Positions 35,627 to 46,566 of a stretch of DNA of 64,000 nt are shown piece by piece; the stretch's first letter is position 1, and every line of letters begins with the position of its first letter. The notes beneath the pieces are model-generated. The model ran no database searches, was not told the origin of the DNA, and worked only from the letters and a program-made list of their open reading frames with translations. The stretch spans positions 2,770,368-2,834,367 of the forward strand of contig CM046335.1 of the NCBI GenBank assembly GCA_025403435.1. Reading direction: 5' to 3'. A program made the translations under genes and the position numbers. Source of the stretch: Artocarpus heterophyllus. Lineage: Eukaryota > Streptophyta > Magnoliopsida > Rosales > Moraceae.

Positions 35627-37640
35627 TGTTAGACATGTATGCTCTAAGGAGTAAAAATGTAATACGTTTTTGGAGACATTTTTATCAATAAAGAATTTAT
35701 TCGTTTATATATACCAAATATTGTCCTCTTTACGTTCATATTTGTTGAATGTATGATAAGCAAACAGTAGTCTGAGACTGTCAGTCTAAACCTTAAGAGT
35801 TGGGCATATGATGGGATGATTATGCGGTAGACACGATTCTTAAGGTGATGGTCTAAAACATATGATCCGCAATCGAGGGAATAAAGTTGGGCACTTTATT
35901 TATGTAAAGATTGTTATGTTGTCTATATCCCTTTTGGGAGATGGTTTGTCTTGGCCATCGGAGTTGGACTCCGTGAATAGAAACATTGGCGCGTTGTCAT
36001 AGGTGACGATGTGTTGGATCGGGACATAAAGTGAATTGATTTGGATTAATAATTCTGTCTTGGCAAATCGATTCACTTTAGACAATCATTTGTATTGTAT
36101 CTTAATCCTGAGATGAATAATGGGCCCGTTGTCTCGACTTATGTCTTTTGATGTACCAATGGGTGACTCCCACATCTCTATAGTGGCATGCATGCCGGTA
36201 CGTTGGAGGCATGACTCTTGGTAGCGTAGACTTGTTATTCATAGATATGGAATCCATAGCTCCTCTTTAGGAGTAATGATATCCTCTTATATGCGTTGTC
36301 CTGTAATTGGAAAACTGGAGCGCTCAACCATTTGGATACATAGGTGTAACCGAATGGTATACTATCTTTGGATGGTAAGTTTTCTAATGGTGAGACAATG
36401 GAACGTAAGATAAAAATAATCGGGAAGGTAAGACAGAACTTGTCCTTAAGCCGGTTATGGATGATCATATGGGGATGCGATACACTATGATATGTCATGG
36501 AGACTTAGCTACACGAGCTTCATAATTCTATAAAGTTCGAGAGTGCAGCTCCAAGCTTTTAGTGGAGTAGCGTTGGAGTTGATAATTGTGAAATATATAT
36601 CTGGGATATTGGGTTTCATAATTATCATGAGCTTGAACTTTATAGGTCCATTTTGGTCCCCTTTGCTAGCTCACAAAATCCTGTAACGACACGGCGTGCT
36701 TTTCCAATAATTGGTGACTTATGTCGGATTTATCAGATTGGTTTAAAATTTATAAGAATCAAATAATTCATGTCTGTTTATCGGTTGAATTAATTATGTA
36801 AGAAATTAGTTCAAGATGAACTTGTTGAATTATGGCGTTCGGATAATTCTTGTCTGTTTATCGGTTGTTTTAATTTTGGACAATTAGAACAAGATAAACT
36901 TGTAGAATTATTGTGAATTGATTTATTTTCTTAGAGATTATCTTGATAAAGTTTGTTTTGATCAGATATCTTTTCTATTGGGCTATTTGAATCAAAACTG
37001 AGACTTTATCCTTTAGAATCTCGGGTGGAAAATAAAAGATTCGCGGAGATTTTTTTTCTCGGCAGTTCGGCCTACCGAACTGGCCAGTTCGGCCTGCCTA
37101 TCACACAGTTCGGCATGCCGACCGCGACAGTTAAGATTACGCATTTTTCACGCGTATCTTATCAGATATTGATCCGAACTTGATTCTGTTTCGATTTTTG
37201 AGACCTAATCTGATATGGACTGACCCCAAGGACCAATAGGTATAAAAAGGGAGTGAGTCTAATGATTTACTAAGATCAATTTGAGAGATTAAGAGTGATA
37301 CTCTTCTAGTGAGCATCTGAAAACTCCCTGAGAGCTTTTGTTCACAAATCACGAACACTAGCTTTGGGTTCTCTCTATTGGTTGGAAGGAGAGTCACCGG
37401 TGGAAGAGCTGTACGTGTGAGCCCACACTCACTCCGGTTGTGGATAGAGAATAGCAAAGAAGACCAGTTGGTTGAGGCTCTTCTGGAACGTTACTTCTCT
37501 ACACAGGTCGCGGAGGTTCTTCGGCACACTGAGGTTAGTAAGATCTGTTTAATTTATACATATAACATGTCAAACTTGTGTTTTGGAAAATACTCTGATG
37601 AAAAATTTTAAAAATTCCGCTGCGCACTTTGTTTCCAACA
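35627..37640 (+). mobile_element. Nested solo LTR (2,014 bp) in the gypsy integrase
   Basis: The insert runs TGTTAGACATG...TTTCCAACA, has TG/CA ends, and is flanked by a perfect 5-bp duplication GAAGC at 35,622-35,626 and 37,641-37,645. Removing it rejoins the integrase zinc domain to the core. A TATA box (TATAAAAAGG) lies at 37,241-37,250. A GC-rich array (GTTCGGCCTACCGAAC type) lies at 37,060-37,126, and an imperfect ~75-bp tandem duplication around TGTCTGTTTATCGGTTG at 36,763-36,912. With no internal region it is a solo LTR formed by recombination. The TGTTAG..CCAACA ends suggest a copia family, but I cannot prove that. Confidence 0.9.
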
Positions 37641-38175
37641 GAAGCCTGCAGGTCAGCTTCAGCCGCTTCCTATTCCAGGGTGGAAATGGGAGCATGTGAC
37701 GATGGATTTTCTCACAGGTTTGCCGAGGACGGAGCAGCGCCATGAGTCAGTTTGGGTCGTGGTCGATAGGTTGACGAAATCGGCGCATTTCATTCCGTTT
37801 CGGTCGACGTGTTCGAGGAAGATTCTTGGGGATTTGTATCTGTAGAATATTGTAAGGTTGTATGGAGTTCCTTTATCCATCACCTCTGATCGAGACACCA
37901 GGTTTAATGCTAAGTACTTGAGGAGTTTTCAGGAGGCTTTGGGTATGGATTTGAACTTTAGTACGGCGTTTCATCCTCAGACTGATGGGCAATCTGAGTG
38001 GATTATTCAGATTCTCGAGGATATGTTGCGTGCCTGTGCGTTGGACTTCGATAGGAATTGGAAGCAATGTTTGCATCTGGTGGAGTTCGTATACAACAAT
38101 AGCTATCAGGCGAGTATTGGTATGGCACCATTTGAGGCGTTGTATGGGCGACCGTGTCGGTCACCTGTGTGTTAG
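37641..38175 (+). pseudogene. Integrase core (plus-strand gypsy)
   Basis: It resumes integrase after the nested LTR. The D,D,E residues are present: TMDFLTGLPR, SDRDTRF and QTDGQSEWIIQILED. A TAG lies just before the NIVRLYGVP segment near 37,844 and another ends the frame at 38,173-38,175. The run YNNSYQASIGMAPFEALYGR is well preserved. A frameshift follows before 38,336. Confidence 0.88.
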
Positions 38176-38335
38176 GCGAAGCCGAAAGATAGGGTTATTC
38201 TTGGGCCCGATCCGTGATAGCAACAAGAAAGTCGCGGTGATTCAAGATCGATTGAGGGCAGCTTAGAGTCGACAGAAGAGTTACGCGGATAGGAGACGTA
38301 GACCCTTAGAGTTCGCAGTTGGAGATTTTGTTCTC

Positions 38336-38740
38336 TTGAGGGTATCGCCTCGTAAGGGAACTATGCGGTTCGGGGTGAGTGGGAAGTTCGCGCCGAGGTA
38401 TATTGGGTCATTCGAGATCACTCAGCGTGTTGGTGTGGTCGCTTATCGGCTTGATCTTCCACCTGAACTTTCTCATGTTCACGATGTGTTTCATGTGTCG
38501 ATGCTTAGGAAGTGTCCGCCTGAGCAGGGTAAGATAGTTTCATTTCACGATGTGCAGGTTCAGGAGGATACGACGTATGAAGAAGTGCCGATTCAGATCA
38601 TCAACTGGAAAGTGATTAGTTTGCGTCATCGTGGGATACCGTTGGTAAAGGTCGTGTGGCAGCATCACGGGGTTGATGAAGCCACTTGGGAACTAAAGTC
38701 GAGTATGCGAGAATTGTATCCGCATTTGTTTTGTTTTTGA
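38336..38740 (+). pseudogene. Integrase C-terminal and chromodomain-like tail
   Basis: 134 codons: KFAPRYIGSFEITQRVGVVA (the GPF-like domain), HVHDVFHVSMLRK, and IPLVKVVWQHHGVDEATWE, the chromodomain-like end found in plant Tekay/Del elements. It stops 48 bp before the 3' LTR, next to the polypurine tract. It sits in a different frame from the integrase core because of damage between about 38,175 and 38,330. Confidence 0.88.
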
Positions 38741-38769
38741 AATGAGAAGTAAATTTTGAGGGCGAAATT

Positions 38770-38788
38770 TCTTTTAGGGGTGGAGAGT
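38770..38788 (+). other. Polypurine tract of the plus-strand gypsy element
   Basis: TTTTAGGGGTGGAGAGT directly precedes the 3' LTR start TGTAATGCCCC, as expected for second-strand priming. Confidence 0.82.
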
Positions 38789-40937
38789 TGTAATGCCCCG
38801 AAATTTATTTAATGTTAATGTAGTATAAATGATGAATTAGTGTGTCATAATTAATGTTTCAACATTAATTTGATTACTTGGTTGGATTTTGAATTTTTGG
38901 TTCTTTTGTTAAATTGATAAGTTCAAATAATTCTTATTGTTTTAAAATGATGTTTTGAGTTTTAAAACACAACAATTTGTAAAATGTTAAAAATATTCTG
39001 TTTTACAAAACTGTGGGTGGCATTTGGTTTTCGCACAGTAAAACCGCCCACCGTTTTCCTCTATTTATTCTCTCTCTTCCTCCTCTCTCCTCACACTCTC
39101 AGATTTCTCTCTCTCTTCACTCACTCTCTCTCTCTCTTGATCTCTCTCTCTCTTGGCTACTCTCCTCTTTCTCTATCTCTCTCAAAATTTTTGAAACCAA
39201 ATTCGAATCCAAGCTTCGGGTTAGCAAGGAGGAAGCTCGAGAACGTGATTTGGCAACCGAGAACGCGGATTGAAGCTTCGATTCGAGGTTAGTTTTGAAA
39301 TTTCTAAACTTTTTCTAAAATTTTCAATTTTGTGCATTTTTGAAATCTAGGTTTGTTTAAGCTTAGAAAACCCTTGATTTGAGTTAAATGAACTTAGAAC
39401 AACTAGAATCTAAGCTTAGATTGAAGAAAAATGGATTGGATTCAAGATTTTTCATTTTTCTCCCTATTTTCTCAATTTTGGATTTTTGAGATTTTTTAGT
39501 TTAAATCTTGTTTAAATAAGTTCAAATGTGTTCTAGTATGTTTTTCTATCAACTATGATTGTTTTTCATGCCTGGGATTTGAGAAAAACAAGTTAGAATC
39601 AAGATTTGTGTTTTTGGGGAATCGAAAACCCGTGGCTGAATTTCTGGGTTTTCCTAGTTCGGCAGGCCGGACCACGTGTTCGACAGGCCGGAATAGGGAT
39701 CGGCAGGCCGGTGTTCTTCTGTCTGGCAGGCCGAAGTTTGGGGTGTTTGGCCGACTGAACTTTGCTTCCGGCAAGCCGAACTATTCAGTTCGGCCGGCCG
39801 AAGCAGGGGGTTCGGCAGGCCGGCTGAGGCACGAAAATTTTTATGATTTTTCACCCGTTTTCACTGTTTTGAACCCTGATTTAAATTCCAACCTTATAGA
39901 ATGATTTTAAAGATACAAATGGCACACTAGGACATCATGAAATGATTTAGTAACATAGAATGTCTCGAACTAGATATTGATCGACTTAGTTGGTCTCTAG
40001 GATCGTTTGTGGTTCCGCGGAGCTAATGTATAGCGGACCGAGATTATGGTGTGAGGCATCGGCATGAGTATCGAGGTAGGACTTCTACCATATTCCTTGG
40101 TAGCCTAGTTTCAAAATGATTTGGCTTTGAAAAGGATTTCTATTAAAATGCTTTCAACCGTTGTTTGAAAATGAATTTATTGGTTATATTTTAATATACA
40201 GTGAACTGAAATGAACTTCTTAATGAATGTAAATGAAAACACTTGGTAATTGGGTTTTGAATGATGTTTATAATAAACATATAGGCATGATGCCATATCA
40301 GAGATCAGATCGTGTAGCGATCGACCTTGGGGGCAGGTCCCGAAACTCAGCTGGGCCACTACGGTGGTGATACTATTATGGTTTGCCTAAGAAAGGAAAA
40401 ATGATATTATTGGTCATACAGGTAAACTGTTCTGGGTAAGAATGGTTTTACTCAAATTTATTTATTTATTTATTTATTTATTTAAGGTTTCTTTTAAATA
40501 ACTCCTAAATAATGACATGTTTCTTTAAATTAAATTCTTTTATAAAACATAGTCCTTTTGAGCCTTTCGCTCACGTTTTATTTGTTTTAAATTTTTCCCC
40601 CCTCTAGGTGCTTTTCCATTTAGGTTTGGAGAGGATTTTTCAGATAAGACATAGGAGCCGTAGAGGAGCTAGTAGATTAATTTGTATCATTTAAATCAAG
40701 GCATGTAAGATTTTAACTTTATTTGTATCTGGACTGTGATTGTATTTATGATATTGTCAGTACCATGTGTGTGCACAAGTTGTGGGTTTGTGGGACCCAT
40801 ATTCGCTATGTTTATTATTTAAATTTTCATATTTTATATTTAACTCAACCCCGTTAAACCTTGGATTTTTAATTAAATTCTCTTTTAATTAATTTAAATA
40901 ATCCGCCACGTCACCTCCCGTACTTCGGGGCATGACA
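38789..40937 (+). repeat. 3' LTR of the plus-strand gypsy element (2,149 bp)
   Basis: TGTAATGCCCCG to GGGGCATGACA, followed by the duplication GGAAC. It is 45 bp longer than the 5' LTR, mainly from an extra unit in the GC-rich array (39,657-39,829) and a longer TTTA run at 40,456-40,484. It carries the same hairpin TGAGC-CTTTC-GCTCA at 40,559-40,573. Confidence 0.95.
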
Positions 40938-40942
40938 GGAAC

Positions 40943-41298
40943 TAGAGAAAAGGTTGGCCTCTCTCCGACTTATATAAAGCCAAGAATCACAGATGGGTGA
41001 CTGATGTTAAGAAGTATGGAGTCAAGTTCAACACTTTTCAAAATATCATACCATGCAAGGCAAATCTCATGCGGCTGAACAAGAAAAGCAAGCAGCTGCA
41101 AGTTTCGGCGTGTTGGGGTTTGTGTTTTGCGATTTTTAGGGTTTGTTATCTATTTTTTTAAGCCTATAAATAGATATGTTGTGTTCTTTTCTTTAGAGAG
41201 TGAAACTCAAAAAATTAAGTGGTTGAGAGACTGGAGAAAATTATAGAAAGGGTGTGTAATTTTCTTTTGTAAACTTTTTCATCATAGTGAATTATTTG
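40943..41298 (+). repeat. Left part of an older, probably copia-like LTR
   Basis: From about 41,100 there is a TATA-like CCTATAAATAGATATG, a typical copia R/U5 run (AGAGAGTGAAACTC, GTGTGTAATTTTCTTTTGT) and GTGAATTATTTG. The sequence resumes after the solo LTR at 45,195 as GTAGCGGCTGAAAGTGGATG and ATCACTATAAATTTC. Together they look like one LTR interrupted by the insertion. The ends were not located and no coding region is attached. Confidence 0.4.
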
Positions 41299-42409
41299 TG
41301 TGATGACCCGCTTTTTCGAGTAGTCACTTTATTTACTTAAAGATCATTACTTAAACAGTAATCTTACCTATTTAGTAAGAAAAATACTGAAATAATTTTT
41401 TTTTCTTTAAACAAACGTATTTAAAAACTGTTGCGACCTCTGTCACCATTCAAGTTGAGACCTCGCTCAACACTTGACTTTAAAACTATTTCAAATCATT
41501 TCTTAAAACTTAATAAGAAATATTTACTAAAACTTAACTTTATAATTGTATTAAATGGTTCGTAAACTGTATCTTAAAACTTTGAAAACATTTCTTCAAA
41601 TTTTGATTTTCTTAAAACTTTGAAACATTATATTAAATAGTGAAAAATATTTCTTTTGAACAGCGGAAACTTACTGTAGTGGTATCCATACCTAAATCCT
41701 TGCATCCGTCTTCTGCAGCACCCAGCTCTTCTAACGGGTCTTACTGGTCGCCCATAAAACTATCTACAGCATGAAGAAACTTTTAATGAGCTTACGCTCA
41801 GTAAGTTCAAACATAAACTCACAAATAATTGAAATATACTTTAAAAACTTTTCTCATAAAAACCCTTTCTCTTATAACATTTTTCATAAATGTTTTTCGT
41901 AAACATTTCTAAAACGTTTTCATAAACGTTCTTCATAATCTTTTTCTTGTAAACATAAAAATGTTTTCATAAACTTTTATCATTAACATTATCCAAAATG
42001 TTTTTCATAAACATAACATATAACATTTCATAACAAGGAATACCAGCAAGGTTAAAATGCATGATTACATTATGCTCAATTATGAACTTCAATTATGAAC
42101 ATTTTATGAACATTCATATCAACTTAAACATTCCTTCCATTCTTAACCTTTATCTTTGTTCCTTAACTTTCTTTATGTTATAACCCTAGTGTTCGTACCA
42201 ACATCTTTAATCATGAGATCATAAACATGATGCTTCTCTTGTGGAAGACTTGAGACCATCGAACATCGAGGTCATGTACCTCACATCTAGAAAATCAAAC
42301 TTTAACTTTATTTTCATTACTTCACAACAAGAAGGCTGGTATGACACTTTTGTTTTATCTTTATGTTACCTTCTTATTAGCTTTAGTGAGCATATCAAAT
42401 GCAATCACA

Positions 42410-42640
42410 TCATATGCAAACACACTTGCAAATTATAGCTTATACTGTAAAATCTATTGCATAACAAATGCAACTTATTGTATAACAAATGCAACATAAA
42501 ACGCAAACACATTTTGGAAATTATAACTTGTATTCTGAAACTTATTGCATAACAAATGCAACTTATCGCATAACAAATGCATCATGAAATGCAAACACAT
42601 TTTGCAAATCATAACTTGTATTCTTTTAAACATTGTGTAT
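42410..42640. repeat. ~88-bp tandem repeat inside the solo LTR
   Basis: GCAAACACA occurs at 42,416, 42,503 and 42,591, with CATAACAAATGCAACTTAT-like words in between; a decayed continuation reaches about 42,830. Confidence 0.7.
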
Positions 42641-44402
42641 TTCACATGCAACCATAATTCAAATACATTGAAAATCATAACTTGAACCTTTAAAAACATT
42701 ATGCATAACGATATGTAAATAGACTTTAAACATAACAGTTGCAAATTCATTGCAAATCTTCTTTTGTACTTTAAAAGTTTTTGCATAATAAATGCAAACA
42801 TAGTTTAAAAAAAACTTGCATAATAATTGTAAACTCATTTACAAACATATATGTAAGCATTTGGAAATTATTTACTTCATGCTGTAGGTAAAGTCTAAAT
42901 TTACCTGGACTTAACTCTAACGTTATCTTTTCTGTTCCTATCTCGTTCCTTTTCCTTTCATTAGTCCGCTTTTGTATCCTTATTAGACGACAGCCGACTC
43001 ATTAATTAACTTTCTTTTTTTTATCAATCCACTCGATTGATAAGAAAAAGTAAACATTAATCATTCTTTCCTTTTAACTTGGCTTGTATACTATCGGTTT
43101 ACCCTTCTCTTTACTTAATTTTGTAACCCATTGAGTTACCTTTGTTTTAAACGTCCCTTAGTTAAACTTTCCGTCTCACTAGCGGGTTTATTACTTAACA
43201 CATTACGGAACATTTTTCATCTAAGAACGTTATACTAATTCGGAGTATTCAACTCCGTTGTGGCCGTTTTCATAAAAATAACGTTTTTACCTTTTTTGGG
43301 TTTTTCGTCAACTTCGTAGCTCTATAAAACTCATTGTTTAACTTTAACATTTTATTTCTTACATGTTACTAAAAAATTCCAATGAAGGAGCGTTTTTCAA
43401 CATCGGGCGTTTCGGGTCCATTTTGGTCTTTTTTATAAAATGACCATTTTGCCCTTAATCATTTTTTCTTTCATTCTTTCCTTAACTAAACTTTAATTTC
43501 CTTAAAACTTAACATCTATGATACTTACTGCCTATAGCAGTATATGAAACCAACGTTCCTTAGTGAAAACCCAGTTTTCACACAAATTTTACGGTTTGGG
43601 CCCAAAATATAAAAATATTTATATTTTTGCATTCAGAACCAAAAACAACCACTTTATACCATAAATTTTAGTTTTTCACAATGAATAAAACTTACAAAAG
43701 CACTATGGTCAAATTTCAAACATTTCATAATGTTTTCATTTCTTGAAATTTTGTGCCCAAAATTTCGTAAAATTCATAACTTTTAAACCAGGCAGAATTT
43801 TGAATAAACTACCCATGTTATCCTAATAGTTTCGATGAGTTCTACAACTTTTGTGTTGTAACTTTCTTGAAATTCCAACGTTTATGAGGACTTTTTGGTT
43901 AATTTTCAAATCTGTCGAGAATACCTTTTTTCTTTGCAATTTAGTCCCTTTTCAAATTTCATCAAAACCCTTACTTTCTTCTTTCCATCGTCATCACTAT
44001 CAACATATAATATAAAATAGCCATGCTATAATGCCCACATTACATGCCATGGGTTAAACATTTCATCAAACACTTAATATGCATTAAAAACATAAACTTT
44101 TTCAAACATGAAGGTTAGAATTTTACCTAAACTTCATCAAGCCTTTTGACCCTCCTTTGAAATGCTTGAAAACCTTCTCAACACCCTTGACAACATTCAT
44201 AACAATCCCCATAAAAATCTCAACCAAATCATGAATAAAAACCCTTAAACATAATAGGTAAAGGTTTTACCTTGAAAACTCTTAAATCCTCATGTCCTTC
44301 ACTTGTTCTTATTTCCTCACATGATTTGGAGCTTGGGATTCATCAAAAATTTGAGAGGAGAGAGCATGGGGAATGGTTTTGGGCCAAGGAAAAAACGGAG
44401 CT

Positions 44403-44480
44403 TTTTTTTTTTTGTTCCTTCTTTCCTTCCTTTCTTTCTTTCTTTCTTTCTTTTCTTTCCTTTCTTTCCTTCCTTCACGT
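44403..44480. repeat. (CTTT)n/(CCTT)n microsatellite
   Basis: Poly-T followed by TTCTTTCTTTC and TTCCTTCC words. Frames through it translate to Phe/Leu/Ser runs and are not genes. Confidence 0.9.
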
Positions 44481-45194
44481 TTCTTTTTCACGTTGGAGAC
44501 CTTCCAAATGGTCTCTTATACCATTAATGTATATCCACACTTTTTTTTCCTTTTCTTTTCTTTTTTCTTTTTTCTTTTTAATAAAAAGGTGATGAGTCAT
44601 CACCTTGGTAATCAATTAGTTTACTTTGGGTGGCCAAATGTGATTGGGCCACATTAGTGGATGTGGTGGCCCAATCAAAACTTTCAAAGTGTCCCACTAA
44701 CTTTTTACGCAGTCCAAATTTATACTGATAATATTTTTCCTATACTGCTGGTATTCTTTTCCATACAGTTCATGAGGTTCCATAACCTCCCATATTTGTC
44801 CACATCCATCACATAATGTAATTCCAATATTATCTCACTTTATACTATCTAAATTTATACTGATAGTATTTTTCTTATACTACCGGTACATTCTCTATAC
44901 TGTTACAACATTCCTTATTCATCCTTATTCTCCAAAAAATATTATTCCTATACTACTTCAACTTAAACAGTCTAATTTTTATACTGCATGACCTTAAACA
45001 GTCCAATTCCTACACTGTGTTATCTTTACAGTGTAATTTTTATACTGCATTACTTTATCAGTGTACTTCCTTACACTATATTATTCTAATACTGTATAAT
45101 TTTCATGTTATTATATAGTATTTTTTCCTTAAACTGTATTTTTCGTCTTAATATGATCCTTAACTTAATGCATTAAAAATTCTCAGGTGTTACA

Positions 45195-45270
45195 ATTTGG
45201 TAGCGGCTGAAAGTGGATGCAACTCTCACATTGAGATGAATCACTATAAATTTCATGTGTTTTTATTTAT
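45195..45270 (+). repeat. Right part of the interrupted copia-like LTR
   Basis: GTAGCGGCTGAAAGTGGATG continues the sequence before 41,299 after the ATTTG duplication and ends in ATGAATCACTATAAATTTC-type sequence resembling copia U5. The 3' end is not defined. Confidence 0.35.
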
Positions 45271-45999
45271 TTATTTCTGCATATTTTTGTTCTTGGTAGA
45301 ATTAAGGTTTCTAATTTACAACAACTAATTATGATGGTTGTAACGTAATATAGTTATATTTCTTGTAAATTTTGTTATACTATGAAAACAGGAGAGTGTA
45401 ACTGGTGTTAATTGAGTGTAATTCGGGATTTCTTGAACTTTTTTTTTTCCATTCATCGGAGTTGAAGAAAGAACATCTCTTGCCGTCTATTTTTCGTCTG
45501 TTGGATTGGATTGGGAGAATTTTGAATAGTATTGTTTTGAGATTTTTTCAATTGGGAGTACAAATTGAGCAATATACATATATATATATATATATATATC
45601 TATCTTTATATATATTACTTAAATTCATATATATATAGTCTTATTTAAAAAAAATAAACATGAACACGTCTATTATATTTTTTTATCTCAAAACATATTG
45701 TTGTTAAAATTTTCGTATGTCCAACATAATAACAATGTAATGGTACAATTTAATTAGTTTTTTTTTTTTTTTGGTTGAAGCCTGGAATTTGATTTAGCAC
45801 TGAGTTATCTCCCTGTACTTGGTTGAGCACTATGCTCTGGTATTGGACATAAACAAAATTAAAACTAGAATAATTTACTAAATAATCTCAAAAAAATTTA
45901 TTGACTTCTGAAAGGAAAAAAGACATAAGTATTTTCCCTTTTGGTATCGTATAAAACAAAAACATAAATAATAGAATGGCCTATTGATAATACAGCTGA
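45271..45999. other. AT-rich spacer with (AT)n
   Basis: Contains an AT microsatellite at about 45,575-45,600. The 77-codon frame at 45,405-45,638 ends in that repeat and is not convincing. Confidence 0.5.
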
Positions 46000-46566
46000 A
46001 GATGAGCTACGTTCTATAAGTGATCTATAGCCCGACCTCAAAGATACTCGAGGTAATAGGTGCCCGGTCTAATAATTCCTCATACTCGATACAACCCTTT
46101 CCACGTTGGTTTTAAAGGTCCAGTATTTTTCTCTTTAGTATTTTAGGCTACCTGTCTAAGGACTAGGTCACCAAAGGAAAAACTTTTCTTTTTTGACCTT
46201 TTTACTATTGTACTGAGTAGCTTGCTGTTGATAAGCTACCAGCAGTTCTGTGCTTCTAGATACTTTTCTTCTAATAGGTTGATTTTCCCATCCATAAGAT
46301 CTTGGTTCATGACTTCATTACAACCGACAATTTAGCTACTTCGAGTTGTGATTTCAACTAGCAGCACGGCTTCTACTCTGGGTTTCTCCGGTGGACGTCC
46401 TAGTAGTGGTTCGATATGCCCATAAAACTTTAGGCAACTCCTCGACCCATGCTTATTTAAAGTGTACTTTAGGACTTTATTGATTATTTCAACCTGACCA
46501 TTGCTCTGCTCATAAATTGGGGTCGAGAAGCTTTTGTTGATCCCCAAACGGTCACAAAACTCCTGT
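46000..46566 (-). pseudogene. Integrase fossil of a Tat/Athila-type gypsy element
   Basis: The minus strand reads KQEFCDRLGINKSFSTP and YEQSNGQVEIINKVLKYTLN, the third catalytic region of integrases of the non-chromodomain Tat/Athila branch. EAVLLVEI matches the EAVVPVEI-like segment further on, and decayed GDLVL and WTFKTN pieces follow toward 46,000. Only the C-terminal half of integrase is left, with frame breaks. No LTRs or other pol parts are seen nearby, so this is a deeply eroded fragment. Confidence 0.7.

Larger units (their letters stand above)
29934..40937 (+). mobile_element. Complete Ty3/gypsy chromovirus with nested solo LTR
   Basis: The element is bounded by two LTRs (29,934-32,037 and 38,789-40,937) and flanked by a perfect 5-bp target duplication GGAAC at 29,929-29,933 and 40,938-40,942. 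Inside, in order, are the primer site, gag, protease, RT, RNase H, integrase, a chromodomain-like tail and a polypurine tract. Total length is 11,004 bp, of which 2,014 bp is a later solo LTR within integrase. Protease and RT each lack a catalytic Asp, and there are several stops and three frameshifts, so it is structurally complete but dead. Its coding sequence differs clearly from the minus-strand element at 11.8-20.5 kb, so it is a separate family or lineage branch. Confidence 0.95.
41299..45194 (-). mobile_element. Solo LTR of a Tekay/Del-like gypsy family (3,896 bp)
   Basis: It is flanked by a perfect 5-bp duplication ATTTG (41,294-41,298 and 45,195-45,199). Plus-strand ends are TGTGATGACCCGC and CAGGTGTTACA, so the element reads TGTAACACC...GGGTCATCACA on the minus strand. 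It shares with the LTRs at 11,772 and 54,778 the block at 41,661-41,806, including TGAGC-TTAC-GCTCA at 41,787-41,800 and CTACAGCATGAA. It contains an ~88-bp tandem repeat (42,410-42,640), a CTTT-rich microsatellite, and a dense cluster of TATACTG motifs at 44,715-45,130. No internal coding region remains. Confidence 0.9.

Noticed and set aside
44403..44580. Phe/Leu-rich ORFs suggesting membrane proteins
   Set aside because: They are translations of a CTTT microsatellite and poly-T tracts.
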